Shown here one piece after another: positions 34,059 to 42,185 of a DNA stretch of 64,000 nucleotides. Source of the stretch: Thalassovita aquimarina (lineage in GTDB: Bacteria; Pseudomonadota; Alphaproteobacteria; Rhodobacterales; Rhodobacteraceae). The notes under the pieces are model-generated. The model did no database searches. It was given only the letters and a program-made list of their open reading frames with translations, and was not told the DNA's origin. The first letter of the stretch is position 1. The number at the start of each line of letters is the position of its first letter. The position numbers and the translations under genes are program-made. The stretch covers positions 1-64,000 of the forward strand of contig NZ_JADMKU010000016.1 of the NCBI RefSeq assembly GCF_018219815.1. Reading direction: 5' to 3'.

Positions 34059-36032
34059 ATGACAATAACTGAAAACGGGCCCGCGTGGGCACCCTCGGCT
34101 GCATTCGCGGACGCCAGCCACATGTCGGGTTTCATGCGATGGCTTGAGCAGCGTGAAGGGCTGCATTTTTCCGATTACAATGCGCTGTGGGAATGGTCGG
34201 TCAAGGAACCCGGTGCGTTCTGGGCTGCCATTTTCGCCTGGGGCAACGTGGAATCACCGACCCCATACCGTACCGCGCTGGAGCGACCCGACATGCCGGG
34301 CGCCGTCTGGTTCCCCGGCGCGACGGTGAACTATGCCGCCCACGTGTTCAGCCATGTCCGTCCCGACCGCTGCGCCATACGCCACGAGGCGGAAGACGGC
34401 ACGTTGACCGAGTTCGACTGGCTGACGCTGGAGCGGAAGACGGCCGCGTTTGCGGCGTCGCTTCGCAAGCTGGGCATCGGGCAGGGCGATCGCGTGGTGG
34501 CCTATCTGCCCAATACGCCGGAGACGATCATCGCCTTCCTGGCAACGGTCAGCATCGGGGCGATCTGGTCCCTGTGCGCGCCCGACATGGGCGCCGCGAC
34601 CGTTCTGGAACGATTCCGGCAGATCGAACCCAAGGCGATCCTGACCGTTTCGGGGTATGCGTTTTCCGGCCGCGCGCATGATCGCAGCGCCGAAGTTTCG
34701 CAATTGCTGGCCGGCCTGCCGACTCTGTCGGCATGGATTTCGATGGACGCGGCAGACGGGGTCGACCCCGGTACGCTCGCGCGGGAGGACTGGGCGGACC
34801 TGACCGCGGCGCAGGACGTTCCGCTCGAGACGACGATGGTACCCTTCGATCATCCGCTCTGGGTGGTCTATTCGTCTGGCACGACGGGCAGCCCCAAGGC
34901 GATTGTCCACGGTCACGGCGGCGTCATGCTGGAGCACCTCAAGCTGCTTGGGCTGCATTGTGATGTGGGCGCGCAAGACGTGTTCAGCTGGTACAGTTCC
35001 ACCGGCTGGATCATGTGGAACTGTCAGGTCGGTGGCCTGCTGACGGGCGCCACCATCGCGCTGGCCGAGGGCAGCCCCGGGTTCCCCGACGCGGGGCGTC
35101 TGTGGCGGTTCATCGAACGCGCGGGCGTGACCGTGTTCGGCGCCGGTGCCGCATGGTACACGTTGTGCATGAAGGCCGGTGTCGTGCCGCGCGAACAGGC
35201 GGACCTGAGCAATCTCAGGATGCTGGGATCGACCGGTTCACCGCTGCCCCCCGAAGCGTATCAGTGGATTTACGATAAGGCGCGGGCCGACATCTGGATC
35301 GCGCCCATCGCCGGGGGCACCGACCTGGCGGGCGTCTTTCTGGCGGGGTCGCCGACGCTGCCGGTGCGCATCGGCGAAATGCAGTGTCGTTCGCTTGGCG
35401 CCGGTGTCTATGCCTATGACGATGCGGGGAATCCGATCTACGACGAGGTGGGCGAACTTGTCTGCACGACGCCGATGCCCTCGATGCCGTTGTATTTCTG
35501 GGGCGACGAAGATGGAAGCCGCCTGCATGGCAGTTATTTCGACACCTATCCGGGGGTCTGGCGCCAGGGCGACTGGGTCAAGATCACGTCGGAGGGCGGG
35601 GCGATCATCTACGGTCGCTCGGACGCGACGATCAACCGCCACGGCATCCGGATGGGGACCGCCGACATCTACCGCGTGGTCGAGGACATGGACAGTGTCG
35701 ATGACAGCCTCGTGGTGGATCTCGAGTATCTGGGCAAACCGTCCTGCATGATCCTGTTTCTGAAGATGGCCGAAGGGGCGACCCTGACCCCGGATCTGGA
35801 AGCGGCCATCATCGCGGCATTGAAAAGCAAGGTTTCACCGCACCACATCCCCAACCGGATCGAGGTCGCGCCTGATATCCCCTACACCCTGACGGGCAAG
35901 AAGCTGGAGGTTCCCATCAAGCGGCGGCTGCTGGGGCAGACGATGGCCGAGGTCGCGACACCGGACGCTATGTCCAATCCGGGCTGTTTGGACTGGTACG
36001 ACAGGTTTGCGGATGATTTCCAAGCGGGCTGA
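34059..36032 (+). CDS. Acetoacetate-CoA ligase
   Basis: A 657-residue ANL-family acyl-CoA synthetase. The P-loop YSSGTTGSPKAIVHGHGG, the YFNTYP-like FDTYPGVWRQGDW motif and SDATINRHGIRMG (A8) are intact, and the C-terminal PYTLTGKKLEVPIKR holds the adenylation Lys. Length and motifs fit acetoacetyl-CoA synthetase rather than acetyl-CoA synthetase. It activates acetoacetate from ketone or polyhydroxybutyrate turnover. Start ATG 34059 gives the family N-terminus; its SD is weak. Confidence 0.88.
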   Translation: MTITENGPAWAPSAAFADASHMSGFMRWLEQREGLHFSDYNALWEWSVKEPGAFWAAIFAWGNVESPTPYRTALERPDMPGAVWFPGATVNYAAHVFSHVRPDRCAIRHEAEDGTLTEFDWLTLERKTAAFAASLRKLGIGQGDRVVAYLPNTPETIIAFLATVSIGAIWSLCAPDMGAATVLERFRQIEPKAILTVSGYAFSGRAHDRSAEVSQLLAGLPTLSAWISMDAADGVDPGTLAREDWADLTAAQDVPLETTMVPFDHPLWVVYSSGTTGSPKAIVHGHGGVMLEHLKLLGLHCDVGAQDVFSWYSSTGWIMWNCQVGGLLTGATIALAEGSPGFPDAGRLWRFIERAGVTVFGAGAAWYTLCMKAGVVPREQADLSNLRMLGSTGSPLPPEAYQWIYDKARADIWIAPIAGGTDLAGVFLAGSPTLPVRIGEMQCRSLGAGVYAYDDAGNPIYDEVGELVCTTPMPSMPLYFWGDEDGSRLHGSYFDTYPGVWRQGDWVKITSEGGAIIYGRSDATINRHGIRMGTADIYRVVEDMDSVDDSLVVDLEYLGKPSCMILFLKMAEGATLTPDLEAAIIAALKSKVSPHHIPNRIEVAPDIPYTLTGKKLEVPIKRRLLGQTMAEVATPDAMSNPGCLDWYDRFADDFQAG

Positions 36033-36060
36033 ACCGGTTCGTAGCAAGTGAAACCGAGAT

Positions 36061-36080
36061 CGGCTGCTTTTGTGCAGCCG
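36061..36080. terminator. Convergent hairpin between acetoacetate-CoA ligase and gdh genes
   Basis: CGGCTGC (36061-36067) pairs with GCAGCCG (36074-36080) around the loop TTTTGT. It lies between two convergent stop codons and likely serves both strands, although neither side shows a strong T-tract. Confidence 0.55.
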
Positions 36081-36089
36081 GCCGGGCGC

Positions 36090-37397
36090 TCAGGTGCCGT
36101 CGAAATAGGCCTGGGTGCCGCGTGCCTCGACGGATTCGGCGATCCGGCGCAACCCGTGGATATAGGCGGCTTCGCGCATCGTCAGGTCCATTTCGTTGTG
36201 CAGCGTCCAGACCGCCCGGGTTTCGGTTTCCATCGTTTTCTTGAGGTGGTCGCGGACACGCGATTCATCCCAGTAGAAACCGGACCGGTTCTGAACCCAT
36301 TCCAGATGCGAAACCGTGACGCCGCCGGCATTGGCAAGGATGTCGGGCACGATGATATGACCGTTCTGGGTCAGGGCCCTGTCGGCCTCGGGCGACAGCG
36401 GGCCGTTGGCCATTTCGAGGATGATGCGGGCCTTGATCCGGTCGCAGTTTTCGGCGGTGATCTGCCGTTCGAGAGCGGCGGGAACCAGCACATCGCAATC
36501 GGCTTCCAGCAGTTCGGCGTTGGAAATGTCGCGTGTTTCACCATGCCCCTTGGCGCCCTGAACGCTGCCGGTTTCATGCTTGTGCTGCATCACCGCCAGC
36601 GGGTCGAGACCGTCGGCGTCGTAGACGCCGCCGCTGCTGTCGCTGATCCCGACGATCTTGTAGCCGTCGGCGTGCAGCAGCTTGGCGCAATGGTAGCCGA
36701 CATTGCCGAACCCCTGCACGGCGACGGTGGACTTGTCGGGGTCGAGGTCGAGAGATGCTTCCAGGTGGCGCAGGGTGTAATAGCCGCCGCGCGCGGTGGC
36801 GTCGACGCGGCCCACCGTGCCGCCGAAGGCCAGCGGTTTGCCGGTCAGCGCCGTGGGCGAGGGTTGGCCGGTGATCGAACTGTATTCGTCCGACATCCAC
36901 GCGATGACGATGCCGTTGGTGTACATGTCCGGCGCCAGGATGTCGTGGTCGGGGCCGATGAAGGGGGCGAAGGCTTCGATATAGGCGCGGCTGACGCGCT
37001 CGAGCTCGGTCGGAGACAGCTGCTTGGTGTCGACGCAGACGCCGCCCTTGCCGCCGCCGAAGGGCAGGTTGGCCACGGCGCATTTGAAGGTCATCCAGAA
37101 CGACAGGGTTTCGATTTCGTCGAGCGACACGTTCGGATGGAACCGCACGCCGCCCTTGGTCGGGCCGCGCCGGTCGTTATAGCGGCAACGCCACGCCTTG
37201 AAGGCGCGCCGGCTGCCGTCGTCCATCCGGATCAGCAGGCTGACGGCCAGGGTTTCGCGCGGCCATTTCAGTTCTTCGTAGACATCGGGGTGGATGTTGA
37301 GCTGATCGCAGGCGGCGCGCAGGTTTTCGCGGGCATTCGCCAGCATCACGCGTTTCGGCTTCTCGGTTCCTTCGGGGGCGGTCGTTTCGGTTTCCAT
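36090..37397 (-). CDS. gdhA: Glutamate dehydrogenase (Glu/Leu/Phe/Val family)
   Basis: A 435-residue ELFV dehydrogenase. The substrate-binding GGVRFHP and FKCAVANLPFGGGKGG with the catalytic Lys, the conserved GPDHDILAPDMYTNG and the Rossmann motif VQGFGNVG are present. The late LANAGGVTVSHLEWVQN is family-typical. It interconverts glutamate and 2-oxoglutarate plus ammonia. NAD versus NADP cannot be decided by eye. GGAAAGACGAGG lies upstream of the ATG at 37397. Confidence 0.9.
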   Translation of the reverse strand: METETTAPEGTEKPKRVMLANARENLRAACDQLNIHPDVYEELKWPRETLAVSLLIRMDDGSRRAFKAWRCRYNDRRGPTKGGVRFHPNVSLDEIETLSFWMTFKCAVANLPFGGGKGGVCVDTKQLSPTELERVSRAYIEAFAPFIGPDHDILAPDMYTNGIVIAWMSDEYSSITGQPSPTALTGKPLAFGGTVGRVDATARGGYYTLRHLEASLDLDPDKSTVAVQGFGNVGYHCAKLLHADGYKIVGISDSSGGVYDADGLDPLAVMQHKHETGSVQGAKGHGETRDISNAELLEADCDVLVPAALERQITAENCDRIKARIILEMANGPLSPEADRALTQNGHIIVPDILANAGGVTVSHLEWVQNRSGFYWDESRVRDHLKKTMETETRAVWTLHNEMDLTMREAAYIHGLRRIAESVEARGTQAYFDGT

Positions 37398-37547
37398 TGC
37401 CTCGTCTTTCCGTGACTTAACGCACTATGTCGTCAGGAGATTTCTGAATACCTGCCGGTCTATGGCCCGTCGCGTCATCTCGGATGCGTTTTGAATCCGT
37501 TCCAGTGTTGCCGTTCGCCCCCCGGGCCGCAAGATGCCGAGGCGATT

Positions 37548-37790
37548 TTATGCGCCCGGCGGGCCATTCGGTCGCGGGGGCTGGCCGGGCCATGACAGGG
37601 GGCGTTTCCAGGCCCGCCGCGCGACGGCCTTGGCGTTGCTGTCGATATTGTCGCCATGCGCGATGATGATGCGTTCAAAATCCCAGTCCAGGATCCGTTG
37701 CAACGACGCCTTGGCGGCTTTCCGGTCGTTCCAGCCGAGTTGGTAGTCCGGTTGCCGTTTCCGGTCACGGGCAAAATCGGTGTCGGCGCG
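37548..37790 (-). pseudogene. C-terminal remnant of a DUF4336 (metallo-hydrolase-like) gene
   Basis: The minus-strand frame ending at 37548 encodes WNDRKAAKASLQRILDWDF followed by ERIIIAHGDNID and ARRAWKR. This resembles the C-terminal end of DUF4336 proteins, which are normally about 230-250 residues. No upstream part of that family is found before the divergent LuxR-type gene at 37870, so the gene is truncated. The left boundary of the surviving homology is approximate. It is probably non-functional. Confidence 0.6.
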
Positions 37791-37869
37791 CCGGGAGCGG
37801 CGGTTTGCGTTTTCCGGCACGGCTCCGCTAAGGTTGGCGGATGGCATAGGCTGCCGCTGCGGTGTTGCA

Positions 37870-38628
37870 ATGAACCTCGACAATCAGGAAACCGATCTGG
37901 TGTTTTCCATCATGCGCGATCTGACCGGCGCCTTCGATCAGGTCGAAGTGCGCCAGCGGGTCGGCACCAAGTTGCTGGAACTGCTGAAGGCGGATTACTT
38001 CGCATCCTACATCTGGGACGAGGACCGGCAGGAATTCGTGTCCTGCGTTCAGATCAACATGAGCGACGACAACCTGCGCAGCTATGAAAGCTATTTCCAG
38101 TTCCGCGATCCCATCACGCCGACCCTGCAGAAGCGGCGCAAGGCCACGCCGGTCAGCGAAATCATGCGTCACGACAAATTGGTGCGGACCGAATTCTACA
38201 ACGATTTCCTGGCTCAGGACGGGCTGTGTTTCGGGCTGAATTTCTTTGCCTATGACCGGGGCGACAATATCGGAGACCTGCGCATCTGGCGCGGAGCCGA
38301 CCGCGAGGATTTTTCCCAGCGGGACGCCGAGATCGTCGATGCGATCGGCCCCAGCCTGGTCAACGCCCTGATCCGGGCGCGGGCACAGGAGACGTCGATG
38401 CCGTCGCTGCGCTTCGTGCAGATCGCCGACGCGCTGGATTTCACCCGGCGCGAAGCCGAGGTGGCCGATTTGCTGGTCACCGGGCTGAGCGATGACGAGA
38501 TTTGCCAGAAGCTGGGATTTTCCAAGCCGACGCTGCGGTCGCATATTTCCGCGATCTTCCGGAAATCGGGGCTGAACCGGCGTACCCAGCTGGCCCAGTT
38601 CCTGGCCGAGCAAAATCATCATTTGTGA
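37870..38628 (+). CDS. LuxR-family transcriptional regulator
   Basis: A 252-residue regulator. The C-terminal FixJ/LuxR HTH reads LDFTRREAEVADLLVTGLSD with the recognition part SKPTLRSHISAIFRKSGLNRR. The N-terminal 170 residues look like a GAF-type sensor and lack an obvious phosphoacceptor Asp domain. ATG 37870 (MNLDNQETD) gives a sensible domain start; the frame stays open upstream. It is 60 bp before the amidase gene, which it may control. Confidence 0.82.
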   Translation: MNLDNQETDLVFSIMRDLTGAFDQVEVRQRVGTKLLELLKADYFASYIWDEDRQEFVSCVQINMSDDNLRSYESYFQFRDPITPTLQKRRKATPVSEIMRHDKLVRTEFYNDFLAQDGLCFGLNFFAYDRGDNIGDLRIWRGADREDFSQRDAEIVDAIGPSLVNALIRARAQETSMPSLRFVQIADALDFTRREAEVADLLVTGLSDDEICQKLGFSKPTLRSHISAIFRKSGLNRRTQLAQFLAEQNHHL

Positions 38629-38688
38629 TGATAGCGGCCTTGGGCCATGCCTTTCTATCCTTCCTCCCAATATCTGTGGGAGGAAAGA

Positions 38689-40068
38689 ATGGCACAGGAT
38701 TTGGGGACGCTTGGCGCGGTTGAGGTTGTCGCGGCGATCGGATCGGGCACGGTTTCGATCACCGATTATGCCGAGGCGCTGGCCGAACGGGCGGCGGCGC
38801 ATGAAGGCCTGAACGCGCTGCAGAGCTTCGACGCGGACCGGTTGCCGGGCGCGATGCAGGCCGCCCGCGATGCCGCCCCCGGCGGCGCACTGGCCGGTCT
38901 GCCGCTGGTCCTGAAAGACAATATCAATTCGACCGATTTTCCCACCTCGGGCGGCACGGGTGCGTTGCTGAAACATGTGCCTGCGACCGACGCTGGCGTG
39001 GTGCGCGCGATCCGCGCCGCCGGTGGCGCGGTGGGGGCCAAGGCGGGGATGCACGAACTGGCCTTCGGCATCACATCGAACAACGCGGTGTCCGGCGCCG
39101 TGCGCAACCCGACCGATCCTACGTTGATCCCCGGCGGATCGTCCGGCGGCACCGCCGCGGCGATCGCGGCAGGGATTTTCCCGGCCGGGCTGGGCACCGA
39201 TACCGGTGGGTCCTGCCGGGTACCGGCGGCCCTGTGCGGCGTGGTTGGGTTCCGGCCCACGACCGGACGCTATGCCGGTGATGGCATCGTGCCGATTTCC
39301 CACAGCCGCGACACCGCCGGGCCGCTGGCGCGCTCGGTCGACGACGTGGCCCTGCTCGACGGGGTGCTGGCGGGGGAAGGAACGGCGGTTGAACCGCGCA
39401 ATCTTTCCACCGTCACGCTGGGGGTGCCGCGCGGGATGTTTTTCGAAAACCTCGACCCGGCGGTGGAAACCGCGGTCGAGGCGCAGTTGAGCGTGCTGGC
39501 GGCGGCAGGCGTAAAGCTGGTCGAGGTCGGTTTCGATCCGATCTGGCCCCATAACGAGGCGTTCAGCTTCCCGGTCGTGTTCTACGAGGTGATGCGCGAT
39601 CTGCCCGCCTACCTGTCCGAACACGCGCCGGAAGTGTCGTTCGACCGGTTGCTTGCCGGGATCGGATCACCCGACGTGGCCGGCGCATTCGCCAGCCAGC
39701 AGGGCGACGGGGCGATGCCCGAAGCCGTCTATCGCGCCGCGATGGATATCCACCGCCCCGAGATGCGGCGCATCTACGGGCAGGTGTTCGAGGAAAACGG
39801 GATCGACGCCATCGTGTTCCCGACCACGCCGCTGCCGGCGCGGCCGATCGGGCAGGACGAAACGGTCGAACTGAACGGACAGCGGGTGCCGACCTTCCCC
39901 ACCTATATCCGCAACACCGATCTGGGATCGAACATCGGCGTGCCGGGGATCAGCCTGCCGTGCCCGGTGACGGGGCTGCCGGTGGGGATCGAATTCGACG
40001 GCATCGCGGGGCAGGACCGGGCGCTGCTGGCGCTGGCGCGGGCGGCGGAAACGGCGATGGCGCGTTAG
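38689..40068 (+). CDS. Amidase (amidase-signature family)
   Basis: A 459-residue amidase-signature enzyme with the Ser-cisSer-Lys triad: Lys76 in VLKDNIN, Ser151 in PGGSSGGT and the nucleophile Ser175 in GTDTGGSC. The family hydrolyses amides to acids and ammonia. GGAGG precedes ATG 38689. It is directly followed by an amide/branched-chain-type ABC importer, so the substrate is probably an imported small amide. The last codons form the left arm of the first repeat hairpin of the 42-bp array. Confidence 0.88.
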   Translation: MAQDLGTLGAVEVVAAIGSGTVSITDYAEALAERAAAHEGLNALQSFDADRLPGAMQAARDAAPGGALAGLPLVLKDNINSTDFPTSGGTGALLKHVPATDAGVVRAIRAAGGAVGAKAGMHELAFGITSNNAVSGAVRNPTDPTLIPGGSSGGTAAAIAAGIFPAGLGTDTGGSCRVPAALCGVVGFRPTTGRYAGDGIVPISHSRDTAGPLARSVDDVALLDGVLAGEGTAVEPRNLSTVTLGVPRGMFFENLDPAVETAVEAQLSVLAAAGVKLVEVGFDPIWPHNEAFSFPVVFYEVMRDLPAYLSEHAPEVSFDRLLAGIGSPDVAGAFASQQGDGAMPEAVYRAAMDIHRPEMRRIYGQVFEENGIDAIVFPTTPLPARPIGQDETVELNGQRVPTFPTYIRNTDLGSNIGVPGISLPCPVTGLPVGIEFDGIAGQDRALLALARAAETAMAR

Positions 40069-40184
40069 GCGCCATCCCATCCCTCACTGGCAACGACAAT
40101 GGCGCGTCAGACGCCAGACCACCACTCACACGCAACGAAATCGGCGCGACAGACGCCGATCAAACCAACGGGAGAAACGACATG
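40057..40184 (+). repeat. Three-copy 42-bp tandem repeat, each unit with a hairpin, ending at a start codon
   Basis: GGCGCG recurs at exactly 40059, 40101 and 40143, a 42-bp period. Each unit can fold: ATGGCGC/GCGCCAT (40057-40075), TGGCG/CGCCA (40100-40116) and ATCGGCG/CGCCGAT (40140-40160). Unit 1 overlaps the amidase stop codon and unit 3 ends with the ATG of the binding-protein gene (40182). The sequence between hairpins also matches loosely (AACGAC at unit ends). No other gene fits in the 113-bp gap. Confidence 0.75.
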
Positions 40185-41333
40185 ACCAAGACACTGAAAG
40201 CACTTCTTGCCGGTGCCGCGATGGCGGCTGGAATGGCCGCTGCCGGGGCCGCCGGCGCCGATATCAAGATCGGCGTACTGGTGCCCGATTCCGGCCCGGC
40301 GGGCCTGTTCGGGCCGTCGGCGCGCAATTCGGCGATGCTGGCGGCGACGCAGATCAACGCCGCCGGCGGCATCAACGGCGAGGCGATCGAACTGGTGTTC
40401 GCCGATGTTGGCACGCCCCCGGCCGAGGCGGCGCAGGCGGCGCTGCGGCTGTGGAAGGGAGAAGGCGTTCAGGGTTTCGTCGGCATGCATGACAGCGCCG
40501 TGCGCGAAGCGCTGGTCGGGCGGTTCAACGGCAAGGTGCCCTATGTCTATACCGCGGTCTACGAAGGCAATGCCTGCGCCAAGGGGCTGTATGTGACCGG
40601 CGAAACCCCGAGCCAGCAACTGGCCCCGGTGATCCCGCATCTGATGCGTGCGGAGGGGGTGTCGAAATGGTACCTGATCGGCCATGATTACAACTGGCCG
40701 CGCGACACCAATGCCCTGGCCAAGGGCTATATCGCCGAGGCCGGCGGCGAGGTCGTGGGCGAGGAATACGTGCCGTTCTCGGTCGCCGAATTCGACAGTT
40801 CGCTGCAGCGGATCAAGAATAGCGGCGCCGATGCGGTGCTGGTCACCTTGGTCGGCGGCGGGTCGGTCGGGTTCAATGTCAGCTTCGCGGGGTTCGGTCT
40901 GGACCGGCAGGCGATCCGGCTGGGCACCCTGATCGAGGAAAACACCTTGGCCGGGATCGGCGCGGGGAACGCAAACCGGCTGTTTTCCGCCTCGGGCTAC
41001 TTCGCGTCGATCGACAGCGATGCGGCCGGCAGTTTCGCCGCCGATTACGCGGCGGCCTATGGCGCGGACGCACCGGCGCTGAACGGATTGGGGCAATCGA
41101 CCTATGAGGGGCTGATGCTGCTGGCGGCGCTGGGCAACAAGGCGGGCAGCATGGAGGTCGACGCGATCGAGGCGGTGGCCGAAGGCACCAACTATGCCTC
41201 GCCGCGCGGTGACAACACGCTGGCGGGCCGGCACGTTGCGCAGACCATTTACCTGGCCGACGGCAGCGGCGGCGCGTTCGAGGTCGAGACCGCGTTCCCC
41301 GAGGTCGCTTCGACCGATGGCTGCGAAGACTGA
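40182..41333 (+). CDS. ABC transporter substrate-binding protein (urea/amide/BCAA type)
   Basis: A 383-residue periplasmic protein. A signal peptide (MTKTLKALLAGAAMAAGM...GAAGA) precedes IKIGVLVPDSGPAGLFG, the classic start of a Peripla_BP_6 domain. The core AEAAQAALRLWKGEGVQGFVG, the Trp-rich YNWPRDTN and the LGQSTYEGL motifs are more like urea/short-chain amide receptors (UrtA/AmiC) than LivJ. GGGAG lies 7 nt upstream, inside repeat unit 3. It heads the importer genes at 41337-44585. Confidence 0.85.
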   Translation: MTKTLKALLAGAAMAAGMAAAGAAGADIKIGVLVPDSGPAGLFGPSARNSAMLAATQINAAGGINGEAIELVFADVGTPPAEAAQAALRLWKGEGVQGFVGMHDSAVREALVGRFNGKVPYVYTAVYEGNACAKGLYVTGETPSQQLAPVIPHLMRAEGVSKWYLIGHDYNWPRDTNALAKGYIAEAGGEVVGEEYVPFSVAEFDSSLQRIKNSGADAVLVTLVGGGSVGFNVSFAGFGLDRQAIRLGTLIEENTLAGIGAGNANRLFSASGYFASIDSDAAGSFAADYAAAYGADAPALNGLGQSTYEGLMLLAALGNKAGSMEVDAIEAVAEGTNYASPRGDNTLAGRHVAQTIYLADGSGGAFEVETAFPEVASTDGCED

Positions 41334-41336
41334 GCC

Positions 41337-42185
41337 ATGTCCAGCGTTCTTGTCCTGAACCTGGTCTGGCAGGTCGGCACGCTGGCCCTGATCGCGCTGG
41401 GTCTGGCGATCGTGTTCGGGCAGCTGCGGATCATGAACATGGCGCATGGCGAATTCGTGATGATCGGGGCCTACGCACCGGTCATCACCGCCGCGCTGGG
41501 GCTGCCGGGATGGCTGCAACTGCCGGTCTGCGTGATCACCGTGGGGGCCGTTGCCCTGCTGATCGAACGCACCGTCATCCGCCACCTTTACGGCCGCATG
41601 TTCGACAGCCTGCTGGCGACATGGGGCATTTCCATCCTGCTGCGTGAAGCGGTCGAGCTGATTTTCGGCCGTGGCTATCAATCGGTGGCGGTGCCGGTGC
41701 CGGGCACGCTGTATCTGCTGGGCGCCGACTACCCCGCCTATCGGGTCGTGGTGATCGCCGGGATCGCGGCCGGGTTCGCCGCGCTGGCGTGGTGGAACGC
41801 CCGGTCCAAGGTCGCCGGCCGGATCAAGGCGATGGTCGGCAATCCCGACCTGGCCCGCGCGATCGGCATCAATACCGGGCGACTGTCGGCGGCGAGCTTC
41901 GTTTTCGGCTGTACCACCGCCGGACTGGCCGGGCTGATCCTTGCCCCCACGGTACGGATCGAACCGATGATGGGGCTGGATTACCTGATCCGGTCGTTCT
42001 TCGCGCTGGTGGTCGGCGGGCTTGGCAGCCTCGAGGGGCTGGGGCTGGGCACCGCGATCATCGCCGGCACGCAATCGCTGTTCGGCGCGGCGCTGAGCCA
42101 GACGCACGGCTACCTGGCGGTGCTGTTCATTTCCATTCTCTTTCTGTGGCTGAAACCAAATGGCATCCGTTCTTCTTCCCGTTAG
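41337..42185 (+). CDS. ABC transporter permease, LivH type
   Basis: A 282-residue inner-membrane permease with about eight hydrophobic segments and the family sequence FGQLRIMNMAHGEFVMIGAY near the N-terminus. It forms half of the import channel with the fused permease-ATPase that follows. It starts 4 bp after the binding-protein stop codon, and its 3' end overlaps the next gene by 26 bp in another frame, so translation is tightly coupled. Confidence 0.88.
   Translation: MSSVLVLNLVWQVGTLALIALGLAIVFGQLRIMNMAHGEFVMIGAYAPVITAALGLPGWLQLPVCVITVGAVALLIERTVIRHLYGRMFDSLLATWGISILLREAVELIFGRGYQSVAVPVPGTLYLLGADYPAYRVVVIAGIAAGFAALAWWNARSKVAGRIKAMVGNPDLARAIGINTGRLSAASFVFGCTTAGLAGLILAPTVRIEPMMGLDYLIRSFFALVVGGLGSLEGLGLGTAIIAGTQSLFGAALSQTHGYLAVLFISILFLWLKPNGIRSSSR

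Noticed and set aside
39960-40181. N-terminal extension of the binding protein through the 42-bp repeats
   Set aside because: The frame is open, but it would overlap the amidase end and remove the signal peptide from the N-terminus; ATG 40182 has GGGAG and a perfect signal peptide.
40057-40184. Possible CRISPR or attachment-site repeats upstream of the binding-protein gene
   Set aside because: Only three degenerate 42-bp units, no spacers of constant size, no cas or integrase genes.
40107-42107. 666-codon minus-strand frame over the ABC transporter genes
   Set aside because: Rich in Arg, Gln, His and Pro with no domain; the + strand genes have signal peptide, permease and ATPase motifs.
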